64,000 bases of DNA from Pseudarthrobacter defluvii (GTDB lineage Bacteria; Actinomycetota; Actinomycetes; Actinomycetales; Micrococcaceae), in the NCBI RefSeq assembly GCF_030816725.1, contig NZ_JAUSYG010000001.1, positions 310,001 through 374,000 on the forward strand, read 5' to 3'. The notes beneath the pieces were generated by a model. It saw nothing but the letters and a program-made list of their open reading frames with translations, ran no database searches and was not told the origin of the DNA. Each line of letters starts with the position of its first letter. The stretch's first letter is position 1. This document shows positions 43,539 through 57,354 of the stretch, one piece after another. Position numbers and translations under genes: made by a program.

Positions 43539-45152
43539 ATGTCCCGTCCGGTTCCAGCCGTTGATGCCCTTCTTGCCACCTACGGCGCGCCGGACGCCTG
43601 CGCAGCCGAGCTCCTCTGCGACAGCCACGATCCCAACGCCGTCGCCTTCACGGTGGTTGCCGCCGACCTCTCCGCGGAGGACATCACCTACGGGGAACTC
43701 AGGGAGCGCTCGGAACGGGGTGCCGCGGCCTTGGCAGAGTTGGGGATCGGTCCCGGAGATGCGGTGGCCACCCTGATGGGAAAGTCCGCAGACCTCGTGG
43801 TCATGCTCCTGGCCATTTGGCGGCGCGGGGCCGTCCATGTGCCCCTGTTCACGGCCTTCGCGTGGCCGGCAATCGAACTTCGCCTCACAGCGTCCGGTGC
43901 AAAGGCCGTGATCACGGACCCCGATCAGCGGGCGAAGATCCGGGAAACCCGGGCCGCCGTCGTGGTTGCCGGTGCAGAAGCATCGCAGCCGGACCTCGCG
44001 CTTACTCCGCTCCTGGCCAGACAGGAACCGGGGATCGCTGCAGAAACTGTGGGCGGTGACGGTGCCCTGGTGCTGATCTTTACGTCCGGAACCACCGGCG
44101 CCCCCAAGGGTGTGCCGGTGCCCGTCCGGGCGTTGGCCGCCTTCCGGCAGTACGTGGAACTGGGCCTGGACGTCAGTGAAGAGGATGTCTTCTGGAATGC
44201 CGCAGACCCCGGCTGGGCGTACGGCCTGTACTACGGGATCCTCGGGCCGATGGCGGCGGGGCGGCGGAACCTCCTGCTGCGCCCCGGGTTTTCCCCGGAA
44301 CTCAGCTTCAAAGTGCTGGAGGCTTTCTCCGTCACCAACTTCGCGGCAGCTCCCACGGTGTACCGCACCATGCGCGCGAAAACCGGCGCCGGTACCGGGC
44401 CGTTCCAGCTTCGGCGCGCCTCCTCTGCCGGCGAACCGCTGACCCCCGAGGTGATCAGCTGGGCCCGGGAGGTGCTGGGTGTTCCGGTGCGGGACCACTA
44501 CGGCCAGACCGAACACGGAATGATGATCATCAACGCCTGGCATGATGACGTGAGGTCGGAGCTGAGGCCGGGTTCCATGGGCCGCCCCCTGCCGGGATGG
44601 AGCTGCGCGGTGCTCAAGGACAACGCCGACGAGCTGGCCGAACCGGGTGAACTGGGCCGCGTAGCCGTCAACGTGGCAGAGAGCCCCATGATGTGGTTCA
44701 GGGGGTACCAGGACGCGCCGGAGAAGACGGCCGAAAGGTTCAGCGCGGACGCCAAGTGGTACCTGACCGGTGACGCGGGCATGGTGGACCAGGACGGCTA
44801 CTATTTCTTCTCCTCCCGCGACGACGACGTGATCATCATGGCCGGATACCGGATTGGCCCTTTTGATGTGGAAAGCGTCCTGGCCACGCACCCGGCGGTC
44901 CTGGAAAGCGCCGTGGTGGGCGCTCCCGACGAACTGCGCGGAGAAGTCCTTGAGGCCTACGTTGTCCTGGCGGCCGGGACCACCGGCAGTGACGCATTGG
45001 TGGCCGAGCTCCAGACCATGGTCAAGACGCAGTTCGCCGCCCATGCCTATCCGCGCCGCATCCACTTCGTTGCGGACCTGCCAAAGACGCCGTCGGGAAA
45101 GCTGCAGCGCTACATCCTGAGGCAGCAGCGGACGGCGTCCCCCGGCAGCTAG
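43539..45152 (+). CDS. AMP-forming acyl-CoA synthetase
   Basis: 537 residues of the ANL superfamily. The P-loop is IFTSGTTGAPKGVPVP near residue 180. GQTEHGMM is the A5 motif, WYLTGDAGMVDQDGYYFF the A7 region, and the catalytic lysine is in LPKTPSGKLQR near the C-terminus. The substrate may be acetate, propionate or a medium-chain acid; the WNAADPGWAYG segment resembles acetyl/medium-chain types. AAAGGAG precedes the ATG at 43539. It follows the two-component genes by 84 bases, but a functional link is not clear. Confidence 0.88.
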   Translation: MSRPVPAVDALLATYGAPDACAAELLCDSHDPNAVAFTVVAADLSAEDITYGELRERSERGAAALAELGIGPGDAVATLMGKSADLVVMLLAIWRRGAVHVPLFTAFAWPAIELRLTASGAKAVITDPDQRAKIRETRAAVVVAGAEASQPDLALTPLLARQEPGIAAETVGGDGALVLIFTSGTTGAPKGVPVPVRALAAFRQYVELGLDVSEEDVFWNAADPGWAYGLYYGILGPMAAGRRNLLLRPGFSPELSFKVLEAFSVTNFAAAPTVYRTMRAKTGAGTGPFQLRRASSAGEPLTPEVISWAREVLGVPVRDHYGQTEHGMMIINAWHDDVRSELRPGSMGRPLPGWSCAVLKDNADELAEPGELGRVAVNVAESPMMWFRGYQDAPEKTAERFSADAKWYLTGDAGMVDQDGYYFFSSRDDDVIIMAGYRIGPFDVESVLATHPAVLESAVVGAPDELRGEVLEAYVVLAAGTTGSDALVAELQTMVKTQFAAHAYPRRIHFVADLPKTPSGKLQRYILRQQRTASPGS

Positions 45153-45235
45153 GGGAGGGGAAAACTTCCCGGTACTCGGGCCCATTTTCCATTCCGGCCT
45201 GTTAGCGTGGAGGCCCAGCCACAGAAGGAGGAGCG

Positions 45236-45421
45236 ATGTCCATCAATTCACCTGATTCACTGCCTGAGGATGAGCCGCAGGAGGGCGCGGCAGCCAGCAA
45301 GGGCAACGCCGACGGCGGGATCCCGGGCGGGAAGGACGGCGTCGGGATTTCTGATGGCGCTGCGCCCAACACCTTCGAACCGGAAGAGGACCCGGACGCT
45401 GCGGCCGATCCTGCGGACTAA
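45236..45421 (+). CDS. Small acidic, probably disordered protein
   Basis: 61 residues rich in Asp, Glu, Pro, Gly and Ala (FEPEEDPDAAADPAD at the end). AAGGAGGAG lies just before the ATG, a very strong ribosome site. No domain is recognised. Compare the proteins at 24646 and 37755. Confidence 0.62.
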   Translation: MSINSPDSLPEDEPQEGAAASKGNADGGIPGGKDGVGISDGAAPNTFEPEEDPDAAADPAD

Positions 45422-45551
45422 GGGTCCCTTGAGCTCGTGGCTCAAGGTTGAATCAAGAATGGCCCAACATCCTGCTTTCCGGCATTTGGCCAAGCTACTG
45501 GGCGGTAACTTTTTAACTGCTTCCGCGTCAATTCCCCGGCAGGAAGCATCA

Positions 45552-45590
45552 GGAGCCCTCGCGCTGGAGCCAGACTCGCGCGGGGGCTCC
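45552..45590. terminator. Possible hairpin terminator
   Basis: GGAGCCCTCGCG (45552-45563) pairs with CGCGCGGGGGCTCC (45577-45590) with mismatches, between the small acidic gene and the convergent ABM-domain gene. Confidence 0.45.
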
Positions 45591-45601
45591 CCCCACTTTG
45601 C

Positions 45602-45910
45602 CTAATCTTCAGCGTGCTGGCACTCCACCGGGCTGAAGTGTTCAACCAGCGGAAACGGCTCATAGAAGCGGTGGAGCAGAGAGCGCCACTGCTGGTACTC
45701 GGCGGATCCCCGGAAGCCGACAATGTGGTCCTCCAGGGTCTCCCACTCTACGAGCAGCAGGTAGGTGCTGGGGGATTCGATGGAGCGAGACAGGGACAGC
45801 GAGACGAAACCCGGCATCGAAGCGATGATGCTGCGGGCCTGATCGAAAGAGGCTTCGAATTCCTCTTCCTGGCCCGGAACGACCGGGAGCAGGGCATGTT
45901 CAGTGATCAC
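45602..45910 (-). CDS. ABM-domain (dimeric alpha/beta barrel) protein
   Basis: About 102 residues. It begins ITEHALLPVVPGQEEEFEASF, with SMPGFVSLSLSRSIES and STYLLLVEWETLEDHIVGFR, the usual course of a small antibiotic-biosynthesis-monooxygenase-like domain. GTG 45910 is chosen by family fit; a GTG at 45934 is also in frame, and neither has a clear ribosome site. Function unknown. Confidence 0.7.
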   Translation of the reverse strand: MITEHALLPVVPGQEEEFEASFDQARSIIASMPGFVSLSLSRSIESPSTYLLLVEWETLEDHIVGFRGSAEYQQWRSLLHRFYEPFPLVEHFSPVECQHAED

Positions 45911-45946
45911 CCGGCAAGTCTGGCAGATGAGCACACCGATGCTTGA

Positions 45947-46465
45947 TTAGGTGGTAGCGATCCAATACCTGCGCTTGCCTTTGCGCGTGTCCTCGTACTG
46001 GCCCCCGTTCTTCTCGATGGTTGCCCGTGAACCCGCATTATCGTCATCGCAGGTCAGCAGGACGCGCTCGATCCCCAGTGAACGCGCGACCGGAAGCGCG
46101 CCAGCCAGCGCCTTTGCGGCGTGGCCGCGGCGCCTGGCGGAGGGCCTGACGCTGTAGCCGATGTGCCCTCCTTCGTTCAGGAGGTAGTCGTTTAGCTCAT
46201 GCCGGATGGCCAGCGAGCCAACGAATGTGCCGCCGTCGACCATCCAAAGGTAGGTGCAGGGCACGTACCCGGGCTTTCGCGCTGTCCCCGGCAGGGCATC
46301 TTTGACCAGGACGTCGACGAAGTGGGCAAAGGCCTCCGGGTTCCTGAGATCTTCCAGCGCCCAGCCTGCGGCGCCTGCACCGTCCAGGTGTGCACCTTGG
46401 AACTCTGCAGTTCCTTCCAGCCAGGAAGACTGGAGGGATGGGTCCGGGATGATGAGTTGGGCCAT
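45947..46465 (-). CDS. GNAT-family N-acetyltransferase
   Basis: 172 residues. Acetyl-CoA-binding motif A is IGYSVRPSARRRGHAAKALAG; then VLLTCDDDNAGSRATIEKNGG is motif B, typical of the GNAT group that acts on small molecules. The substrate is unknown. It converges towards no terminator and is separated from the ABM gene by 36 bases on the same strand. Confidence 0.85.
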   Translation of the reverse strand: MAQLIIPDPSLQSSWLEGTAEFQGAHLDGAGAAGWALEDLRNPEAFAHFVDVLVKDALPGTARKPGYVPCTYLWMVDGGTFVGSLAIRHELNDYLLNEGGHIGYSVRPSARRRGHAAKALAGALPVARSLGIERVLLTCDDDNAGSRATIEKNGGQYEDTRKGKRRYWIATT

Positions 46466-46537
46466 TACAGGATCCTACTGTGCTGGCCTGTACTATCTCC
46501 CCGGGGACCCTTTGGCGGTCCGGAAGGGGGACGATTA

Positions 46538-47776
46538 GTGGCGGACACTCACTCGACAACAGCAACTCTGATGGATCCGGCTGAGCGGGATGAGCTACTG
46601 AGTGAATACGGCCTTGCTACCCGGGTCAACGAGGCTCCGCTGGCAGCAGTTCCGGAACTGTCTCCTGAGCCCCTCAGGAATCTCGTTGAGCTCGCCGCCG
46701 AACTCTGTGGCGTCCCCTACGGGGTAATAAACGTTGTTACGTCCGACGAGCAACGCCAGGTTGCCGCCGTCGGGATTGACGCAGGGATCTGTTCACGGCA
46801 GGACTCCATGTGTTCGAAGGTCTTCCTCTCAGGCGAGTCGACCGTGGTTCCGGATGCCTCCCTGGACCCGCGCTTCGCGGCAAACCCCTTCGTCACGGGC
46901 GAGATCGCCGCCGTAAGGTTTTATGCCTCGGTTCCCTTGGAAACGCCGTCAGGATTCGTCATTGGATCCCTCTGCGTATTCTCCGATTCAACTGCGGCCC
47001 CAAGCGGTGAGCAGCAGGACATGCTGGAGATCCTGGCCCGCCAGGCAGTGCAGTTGCTTGAACTCCAGCGGCGGACGCTGCAGCTGAACACCGCCTTGAC
47101 GGAGGTCCGCGAGAGCAACGCCAAGCTGGCAGAGTTCGCCGGCCGTGTCAGCCACGACCTGCGTGGCCCGCTCACCACCATGCTGGGGTACGTGGAGATG
47201 GGCGAGGACGACGTGGATGGTGACCATCCGGCCGCAGAATATTTCCAGCTCATCGGTGCCAGTGGGCACAGGATGCTCGCCATGCTTGAAGACGTCCTCA
47301 GCTACTCACGAATGGGCGGAAGCCTCCAGCGGCAGCACGTGTCCCTCCAAAATGTGGCTGCGGACGTGGCCAACGATCTGGGCTTGTCCTTGGGGCCCGG
47401 GTCCGCCTTGGACAGCGAGGACCTGAAGCTCACTGTGGACCCCGGCCAGCTGCGCACCCTCCTGCAGAACCTGGTGGCCAATGCAGTGAACTATCCGAGC
47501 CCGGACAGGGAGCTGAGAATCCGGATCAGCGGAATCTCGAACTATCACGGGGTCACCGTCATGGTGGCGGACAACGGCAAGGGGATAGCTCCCGAGGACC
47601 GGCAGCGCGTGCTGGAGCCCCTGGTCCGGCTCCGCCGGGAGGGCGACGGACAGGGTTCCGGCCTGGGTTTGGCCATCTCCCGCCGCATCGCCGGGGCGCA
47701 CGGCGGAGTGCTGAGCCTCAGGGAAACCCCGGGTGGCGGAACCACAGCCGTGGTCAGCTTTCCGGCTGACCACTAA
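46538..47776 (+). CDS. GAF-domain sensor histidine kinase
   Basis: About 412 residues, no membrane helices. A GAF domain spans about 35-165 (AAELCGVPYGVINVV, then SGFVIGSLCVFSDS) and contains cysteines at ICSRQDSMCSK, of the type seen in GAF domains before a kinase. The H-box is FAGRVSHDLRGPLTTMLGY, the N-box NLVANAVNYPSP, and the G-boxes VADNGKGIAPEDRQ and GSGLGLAISRRIAG. AAGGGGG lies seven bases before the GTG at 46538. No partner regulator is adjacent, so it is an orphan kinase. Confidence 0.88.
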   Translation: MADTHSTTATLMDPAERDELLSEYGLATRVNEAPLAAVPELSPEPLRNLVELAAELCGVPYGVINVVTSDEQRQVAAVGIDAGICSRQDSMCSKVFLSGESTVVPDASLDPRFAANPFVTGEIAAVRFYASVPLETPSGFVIGSLCVFSDSTAAPSGEQQDMLEILARQAVQLLELQRRTLQLNTALTEVRESNAKLAEFAGRVSHDLRGPLTTMLGYVEMGEDDVDGDHPAAEYFQLIGASGHRMLAMLEDVLSYSRMGGSLQRQHVSLQNVAADVANDLGLSLGPGSALDSEDLKLTVDPGQLRTLLQNLVANAVNYPSPDRELRIRISGISNYHGVTVMVADNGKGIAPEDRQRVLEPLVRLRREGDGQGSGLGLAISRRIAGAHGGVLSLRETPGGGTTAVVSFPADH

Positions 47777-47791
47777 AGCACGTTAAACGGT

Positions 47792-47822
47792 CCGGGCCGG
47801 CCGCGGAATGCGGCCGGCCCGG
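47792..47822. terminator. Convergent hairpin terminator
   Basis: A 13-bp perfect GC stem (47792-47804 with 47810-47822) and five-base loop lie between the convergent kinase and katG genes. There is no T-run. Confidence 0.65.
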
Positions 47823-47844
47823 CGCGTCAATCGTTGGGCTGGGC

Positions 47845-51556
<3,712 letters not shown>

Positions 51557-52972
51557 TCACGCGGTCACGGCCGGCGAGCAGACCCATCAACGCCAGCACT
51601 GCCATGGCGCCGGCGGTGACGAGCAGCGGAAGGGTCCACTCTCCGGTCGCGTCGTGCAGTGCGCCGAAAGCCACCGGGCCCACCGCGGCCAGGCCGTACC
51701 CCACGGACTGGGCCATGCCGGACAGTGCTGCTGCCTGCGGGTGGTTCACGCTCCGGAGGCTGAACAGGGACAGGGCAATGACAATAAGGCTGCCGCACCC
51801 GAGGGCGCCGAGAACGACCCACAGCAGGATGAGGTCCGGTGCGAGTGCCAGGCCAAGAAAGGTCACGAACGCCAGCGCCCCGCCCGTGAAGGATACGAGC
51901 CGTTGATCCGAACCCCGGTGCAGGATCCCGCCCGCCCCAAGGCTGGCGAAGACACTGATCAGGAGGAAAACAGACAAGTGCACGCCGGCCGTGGTGGCTG
52001 CCACCCCGCGGCTTTGCTCGATGGTGGGCAGCCATGCCATCAGGACGTAAAAAGCGATCGATTGCAGTCCCATGAACAGCGTCACCTGCCAGCCCAGGGC
52101 TGAGCCCCAGGGTGACCGGTATGCGGCTTCCGCTTGGGCAGCATGCGCGGCGCTTGTCCTGTGCCGGCGCAGCCAGGGGAGGAGCACCGCCATGGCGATG
52201 AGGGCGAGTCCCACCCAGACTCCCAGGGCAAGCCGCCACCCCGCCGGGGACGTTTGGGCCACGGGAACGACGACGGCGGCCCCCACCGCTGCGAAGGCCG
52301 CCTGGGTGGCGGTGTAGCTTCCGGTGACCTGGCTGACCCGCAACGGAAAGTCCCGTTTGACGAGGGAGGGCACCAGGACATTGAGGAACGCTATGGCCAC
52401 GCCGATCAGTATCGTTCCCGCCCAGATAAAGCCAGGCACGGGCAGGGAACGAAGCACGATGCCCGCGGCGAGGATCAGCAGGGACAGCCACAGTGCCCGG
52501 TCCAGGGCCCAGGCGGGAAGCGAATCCGGGGGCCAGGGGCGAGAAGACCGCGAAGGCAATAAGGGGGAGGCCGGTTAGGAATCCCGCTGCGGCACTGGAC
52601 AGGCCAAGGTCGCTGCTGATGTTGACGAGTACCGGTCCCACACTGACAAACGACACCCGGAGGTTGACCGCGATGAGCAGGACGCCGATGAAGGCAAGGC
52701 CGAACCTGGCAGTGCGGTGCGGGGCATTCCGTGTGGTGGCAAACATGCGTCGGTTCTTCCATCCTTCGGTGCGGTGGCGCGTTCATGACGCCCCCTCCAG
52801 TTCTCTCACACTGACGTACCCACCGACACCTCCTAATCCTCGGCGCGTCCGTTGACTACGCCGTGGGAGAACCTGCATTTTTCCCAGCCAACTGCAAGGA
52901 TCAACTGCTCCTCCCGGACGTAAACTGACCCTCGCACCACGTATGTGGACACTCCGTCAGGTTGGAGCCGCC

Positions 52973-54706
52973 TTGCTCTGGAAGTTGCTCGTCGAATACC
53001 TGCGGCCGCACCGGCCGCTGCTGGCCGCCGTCGTGGTTTTCCAGCTGGCGCAGTCCATCGCGTCGCTGTACCTGCCCACGCTGAACGCGGACATCATCGA
53101 CCAGGGCGTGGCCCGGGGCGATACCGGCTACATCATGTCCACCGGCAGCGTCATGCTGCTTATCACGCTGGCGCAGATCGCGTGCGCGGTGGTGGCCGTG
53201 TACTTCGGTGCCAAGGCAGCGATGGGGCTGGGCCGGGACCTGCGCGGCGCCATCTTTGAGCGGGTGGGGGAGTTCTCGGAGCAGGAGGTCACCAGGTTCG
53301 GCGCCCCCAGCCTCATCACCCGCTCCACTAACGACGTTCAGCAGGTCCAGCAGCTGGTGCTGATGTCCGCCACGCTGATGGTGGCCGCGCCCATGCTCAG
53401 CATCGGCGGCGTGATCATGGCCATCCGCCAGGACGCTCAACTCTCGTGGCTGATTGCCGTGTGTGTGCCGGTGCTGCTGATCGCCGTCGGGTTGATCGTC
53501 ATCCGGATGGTGCCGCTGTTCCGGAAGATGCAGGCCCGGATCGACACCGTGAACCGCGTTTTGCGTGAGCAGCTCACCGGCATTCGGGTGGTGCGCGCGT
53601 TCGTGCGCGAGGACATGGAAACGGAACGCTTTGCCGGCGCCAACACCGACGTCACCGATGTTGCCCTCCGCGCCGGGCGGCTGATGGCGCTGATGTTCCC
53701 CACGGTCATGCTGGTCCTGAACGTCTCCAGCGTGGCGGTGATCTGGTTCGGTGCCTTCCGGATCGAGGACGGGTCCATGCAGGTGGGCACCCTGATCGCG
53801 TTCCTGAGCTACCTGATGCAGATCCTGATGTCCGTAATGATGGCCACGTTCATGGCCGTAATGATCCCGCGTGCGTCGGTGTCCGCGGACCGGATCGGCG
53901 AGGTGCTGGGGACCAGCTCCAGCGTGGTTCCGCCGGAGCAGCCGGTCACCAGCGCGGTCCGGCGCGGCGAGCTGGAAATGCGCGACGTCGGATTCGCCTA
54001 CCCGGGTGCCGAGCACCCCGTCCTCTCCGGCATCAGCTTCACCGCCCCCGCAGGGCAGACCACGGCGATCATCGGCAGCACCGGCTCGGGCAAGACCACG
54101 CTGGTGAACCTGATGCCGCGGCTCTTCGACGTGACCTCGGGGGCGGTGCTGATGGACGAAGTGGACGTCAGGGACCTGGACCCGGACCTGCTGTGGGGGC
54201 ACATCGGCCTGGTGCCGCAGCGGCCCTACCTGTTCTCCGGGACCGTGCGCAGCAACCTGCTGTACGGCAACCCGGACGCCACCGAGGAGGAGCTGTGGAC
54301 CGCGCTCGAGATTGCCCAGGCGCGGGACTTCGTGGAGCAGATGGAGGAGGGGCTGGACGCGCCCATCTCCCAGGGCGGCACCAACGTCTCGGGCGGGCAG
54401 CGGCAGCGGCTGGCCATCGCCAGGGCGCTGGTGAAACGGCCTGAGCTGTACATCTTTGACGATTCGTTCTCGTCCCTGGACACCGGCACCGACGCCAGGC
54501 TGCGCCAGGCGCTCAAGCGCAGCACCGCCGGCGCCACGCTGGTGATCATCGCCCAGCGCGTGTCCAGCATCGTGGATGCGGACCAGATTTTAGTGCTCGA
54601 CGACGGCAGAATCGTTGCGCACGGGACGCACCATGAGCTGCTGGAGACATCCGGGACGTACCGGGAGATCGTCTCGTCCCAGCTGGCAGCGGAGGAGACG
54701 GTATGA
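52973..54706 (+). CDS. Heterodimeric ABC exporter, subunit with degenerate ATP site
   Basis: About 577 residues: six membrane helices then one nucleotide-binding domain. Walker A is GSTGSGKTTLVNL and the signature NVSGGQRQRLAIARAL is normal. The catalytic Glu after Walker B is Asp (YIFDDSFSSLD) and the switch His is Gln (VIIAQRVSSI), as in the degenerate half of TM287/288-type exporters. The TTG at 52973 has GGAG five bases upstream; an ATG at 52943 is in frame. The stop overlaps the next gene by four bases (ATGA). It probably exports drugs, lipids or peptides. Confidence 0.9.
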   Translation: MLWKLLVEYLRPHRPLLAAVVVFQLAQSIASLYLPTLNADIIDQGVARGDTGYIMSTGSVMLLITLAQIACAVVAVYFGAKAAMGLGRDLRGAIFERVGEFSEQEVTRFGAPSLITRSTNDVQQVQQLVLMSATLMVAAPMLSIGGVIMAIRQDAQLSWLIAVCVPVLLIAVGLIVIRMVPLFRKMQARIDTVNRVLREQLTGIRVVRAFVREDMETERFAGANTDVTDVALRAGRLMALMFPTVMLVLNVSSVAVIWFGAFRIEDGSMQVGTLIAFLSYLMQILMSVMMATFMAVMIPRASVSADRIGEVLGTSSSVVPPEQPVTSAVRRGELEMRDVGFAYPGAEHPVLSGISFTAPAGQTTAIIGSTGSGKTTLVNLMPRLFDVTSGAVLMDEVDVRDLDPDLLWGHIGLVPQRPYLFSGTVRSNLLYGNPDATEEELWTALEIAQARDFVEQMEEGLDAPISQGGTNVSGGQRQRLAIARALVKRPELYIFDDSFSSLDTGTDARLRQALKRSTAGATLVIIAQRVSSIVDADQILVLDDGRIVAHGTHHELLETSGTYREIVSSQLAAEETV

Positions 54707-56754
54707 GCACGCACCGCGGAGGAACCCGGCCCGGTGGAGCCAATCCGGGCGGAGGCGGACCCGCTGGAACTGCAGGCGGGGGCAACGCCGGCCAGGCCGA
54801 CGTCGTACGCATCCCAAGGCCCCGTGGCGGCCCCGGGCATGGCGGACCGTTTGCCGGGATGAATGTTCCGGCGGAGAAGGCAATGAACTTCAGCGGCTCC
54901 GCGAAACGCCTGCTGGGCACGCTGCGGCCGGAACGGCTCTGGCTGGTGCTGGTGCTTGCTATGGCTGTGGCAGGCGTGGTGCTGCAGGTGATCGGGCCGC
55001 GGCTGCTGGGCGAGGGCACCAACCTGATCTTCTCCGGGGTGGTGTCCAAGCAGCTGCCGCCGGGGATGACGCAGGCGCAGCTAATTGCGATGCTGCGGGC
55101 GTCGGGGGAGAACCAGAAGGCGGACATGCTCAGCGCCATGACGCTGACGCCGGGCGCAGGGATCGACTTCGCTGCGCTCGCCAGTGTGCTGACGTGGGCG
55201 CTGGTGCTGTATGTGCTGGGGTCGGCATTCATGTGGGGGCAGGCTTATGTGCTGAACGGCGTGGTGCAGCGGACGGTGTTTGGGCTGCGCGAGCAGATTG
55301 AGGCGAAGATCAACCGGCTGCCGCTGCGGTATTTCGACTCGATCCAGCGCGGCGAGCTGCTCAGCCGGGTGACCAACGATGTGGACAACATTTCGCAGAG
55401 CCTGCAGCAATCCATCAGCCAGGCCGTGACATCGGTGCTGACGGTGCTGGGTGTGCTGGTGATGATGTTCATCCTGTCGCCCACACTGGCGCTGATCGCG
55501 CTGGTGACCATTCCGCTGACGCTGGGGATCACCACGCTGATCGCCAAGCGCTCGCAGAAGCTGTTCGTGCAGCAGTGGAAGAACACCGGCGAACTGAACG
55601 GGAAGATCGAGGAGACTTACACCGGGCACGCGCTGGTGAAGGTGTTCGGACGGCAGCGCGAGGTGGGGGAGCGGTTCCGGCAAAAGAACGCAGAACTGTA
55701 TTCCGCCAGTTTTGGGGCCCAGTTTATTTCCGGGCTGATCATGCCTGCCATGACGTTTATCGGGAACTTGGTGTACGTGGGGATTGCCGTGGTGGGCGGC
55801 CTGCAAGTGGCGTCCGGGGCGATGCAGCTTGGCGATGTGCAGGCGTTCATCCAGTACTCGCGGCAGTTCACGCAGCCGCTGGCGCAGCTGGGGTCCATGG
55901 CCAACCTGCTGCAGTCCGGCGTGGCCTCCGCCGAGCGGGTGTTTGAGCTGCTGGATACGGAGGAGCAGTCAGCGGATCCTGCTGTTTTGCAGAGTCCGGA
56001 CGGTGCTTCCCGCGGGCGGCTGGTGTTTGAGGACGTGTCGTTCTCGTATTCGCCGGACAAGCCGCTGATCAGTGGGCTGTCCCTGGTGGCGGAGCCGGGG
56101 CAGACGGTGGCCATTGTTGGACCGACCGGGGCTGGTAAGACCACGCTGGTGAACCTGATGATGCGGTTCTACGAGCTGGACGGCGGGCGGATCACGCTGG
56201 ACGGCGTGGACATCACCACCATGAGCCGGCACGACCTGCGCTCGCGGATGGGGATGGTGCTGCAGGATACGTGGCTGTTCGGCGGGACCATTCGGGACAA
56301 CATCGCGTACGGACGGCCGTCTGCTTCCTCTTCAGAGGTGTTGGAGGCCGCGCGGGCGACGTATGTGGACCGGTTCGTGAAGTCCCTGCCGGAGGGGTAT
56401 GACACGGTGCTGGACGACGAGGGGTCCAACGTATCGGCGGGTGAGAAGCAGCTGCTGACGATTGCGCGGGCGTTCCTGGCTTCGCCTTCTGTCTTGATAT
56501 TGGACGAGGCGACGTCCTCCGTGGATACCCGGACCGAGGTGCTGGTTCAGAAGGCGATGAGCGCGCTGCGGTCCGACCGGACTTCCTTTGTGATCGCGCA
56601 CCGCCTGTCCACGATCCGCGACGCCGACCTCATCCTGGTGATGGAGAACGGGCAGATCGTGGAGCAGGGGACGCACGCTTCACTGCTCGCCGCAGGTGGC
56701 GCTTACGCGCGGTTGTACGAGGCGCAGTTCGCGGCGCCTGTGGCGGAGGTTTAG
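54703..56754 (+). CDS. Heterodimeric ABC exporter, catalytic subunit
   Basis: 683 residues. It has a Gly/Pro-rich N-terminal extension of about 65 residues, six helices, then an ATPase. Walker A is GPTGAGKTTLVNL, Walker B LILDEATSSVD with the catalytic Glu, and the switch His is in VIAHRLSTIRD. The signature is altered to NVSAGEKQLLTIARA, which pairs with the degenerate site of the partner. This complements the upstream subunit, so one of two ATP sites is active. Translationally coupled by ATGA. Confidence 0.92.
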   Translation: MSTHRGGTRPGGANPGGGGPAGTAGGGNAGQADVVRIPRPRGGPGHGGPFAGMNVPAEKAMNFSGSAKRLLGTLRPERLWLVLVLAMAVAGVVLQVIGPRLLGEGTNLIFSGVVSKQLPPGMTQAQLIAMLRASGENQKADMLSAMTLTPGAGIDFAALASVLTWALVLYVLGSAFMWGQAYVLNGVVQRTVFGLREQIEAKINRLPLRYFDSIQRGELLSRVTNDVDNISQSLQQSISQAVTSVLTVLGVLVMMFILSPTLALIALVTIPLTLGITTLIAKRSQKLFVQQWKNTGELNGKIEETYTGHALVKVFGRQREVGERFRQKNAELYSASFGAQFISGLIMPAMTFIGNLVYVGIAVVGGLQVASGAMQLGDVQAFIQYSRQFTQPLAQLGSMANLLQSGVASAERVFELLDTEEQSADPAVLQSPDGASRGRLVFEDVSFSYSPDKPLISGLSLVAEPGQTVAIVGPTGAGKTTLVNLMMRFYELDGGRITLDGVDITTMSRHDLRSRMGMVLQDTWLFGGTIRDNIAYGRPSASSSEVLEAARATYVDRFVKSLPEGYDTVLDDEGSNVSAGEKQLLTIARAFLASPSVLILDEATSSVDTRTEVLVQKAMSALRSDRTSFVIAHRLSTIRDADLILVMENGQIVEQGTHASLLAAGGAYARLYEAQFAAPVAEV

Positions 56755-56940
56755 GGGGCTCGCTTCCGCTCGTCGCCGCGGTGGGCATCAATATCAAAGG
56801 CCCCGTTCTGTCTGTCCGACGGCGGCTGGGTCGGCCTTGCAGGGCGATGGAAAGGCAGCCGGGGCAGCGGGGCCCTCCGGCACTATCGGGATGACACGGG
56901 AAGGCCTATTTTTGCCTGACCCAGCCCGAAGAAAGGAATA

Positions 56941-57249
56941 ATGATGTTCACCTTGCAGATCAGCTACCCAGTCCGGGATTACGAGGCCTTCAAGAAGGTA
57001 TTCGACAGTGATCCTGCAGGCCGCGCTTCCTCTGGCGCCAGGTCTGTCCGGCTTTTCCGGGATACCCAGGAGCAGAACAGCATTGCCGTACTCCTTGACT
57101 TCGATACCAAGGAAGCTGCGGACGGCTTCCTGAATGGGCTCCGTCGCGACGTGTGGGACAACCCCGACGTGATAGGGCAACTGATGACCGCAGCGCCGTC
57201 AGCCAGGATCCTGGAGGAGACGGCGCACGAGGGCCAGGGCGCGGGCTGA
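56941..57249 (+). CDS. Small dimeric alpha/beta-barrel-like protein
   Basis: 102 residues: FTLQISYPVRDYEAFKKVFDSD, then QNSIAVLLDFDTKEAADGFL, the course of an ABM or stress-responsive barrel domain. AAAGGAAT precedes the ATG (56941 or 56944). No enzyme function is assigned. Confidence 0.62.
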   Translation: MMFTLQISYPVRDYEAFKKVFDSDPAGRASSGARSVRLFRDTQEQNSIAVLLDFDTKEAADGFLNGLRRDVWDNPDVIGQLMTAAPSARILEETAHEGQGAG

Positions 57250-57354
57250 CCGCAGAACAGGCGGTGGCCCGCCGTCGTCCGCCTACTCGAACCCAACGGC
57301 GTTCCACTCCAGGGTCCGTGGATCGGCAAGTCCTTCTGTAATCAACGCCGCAAC

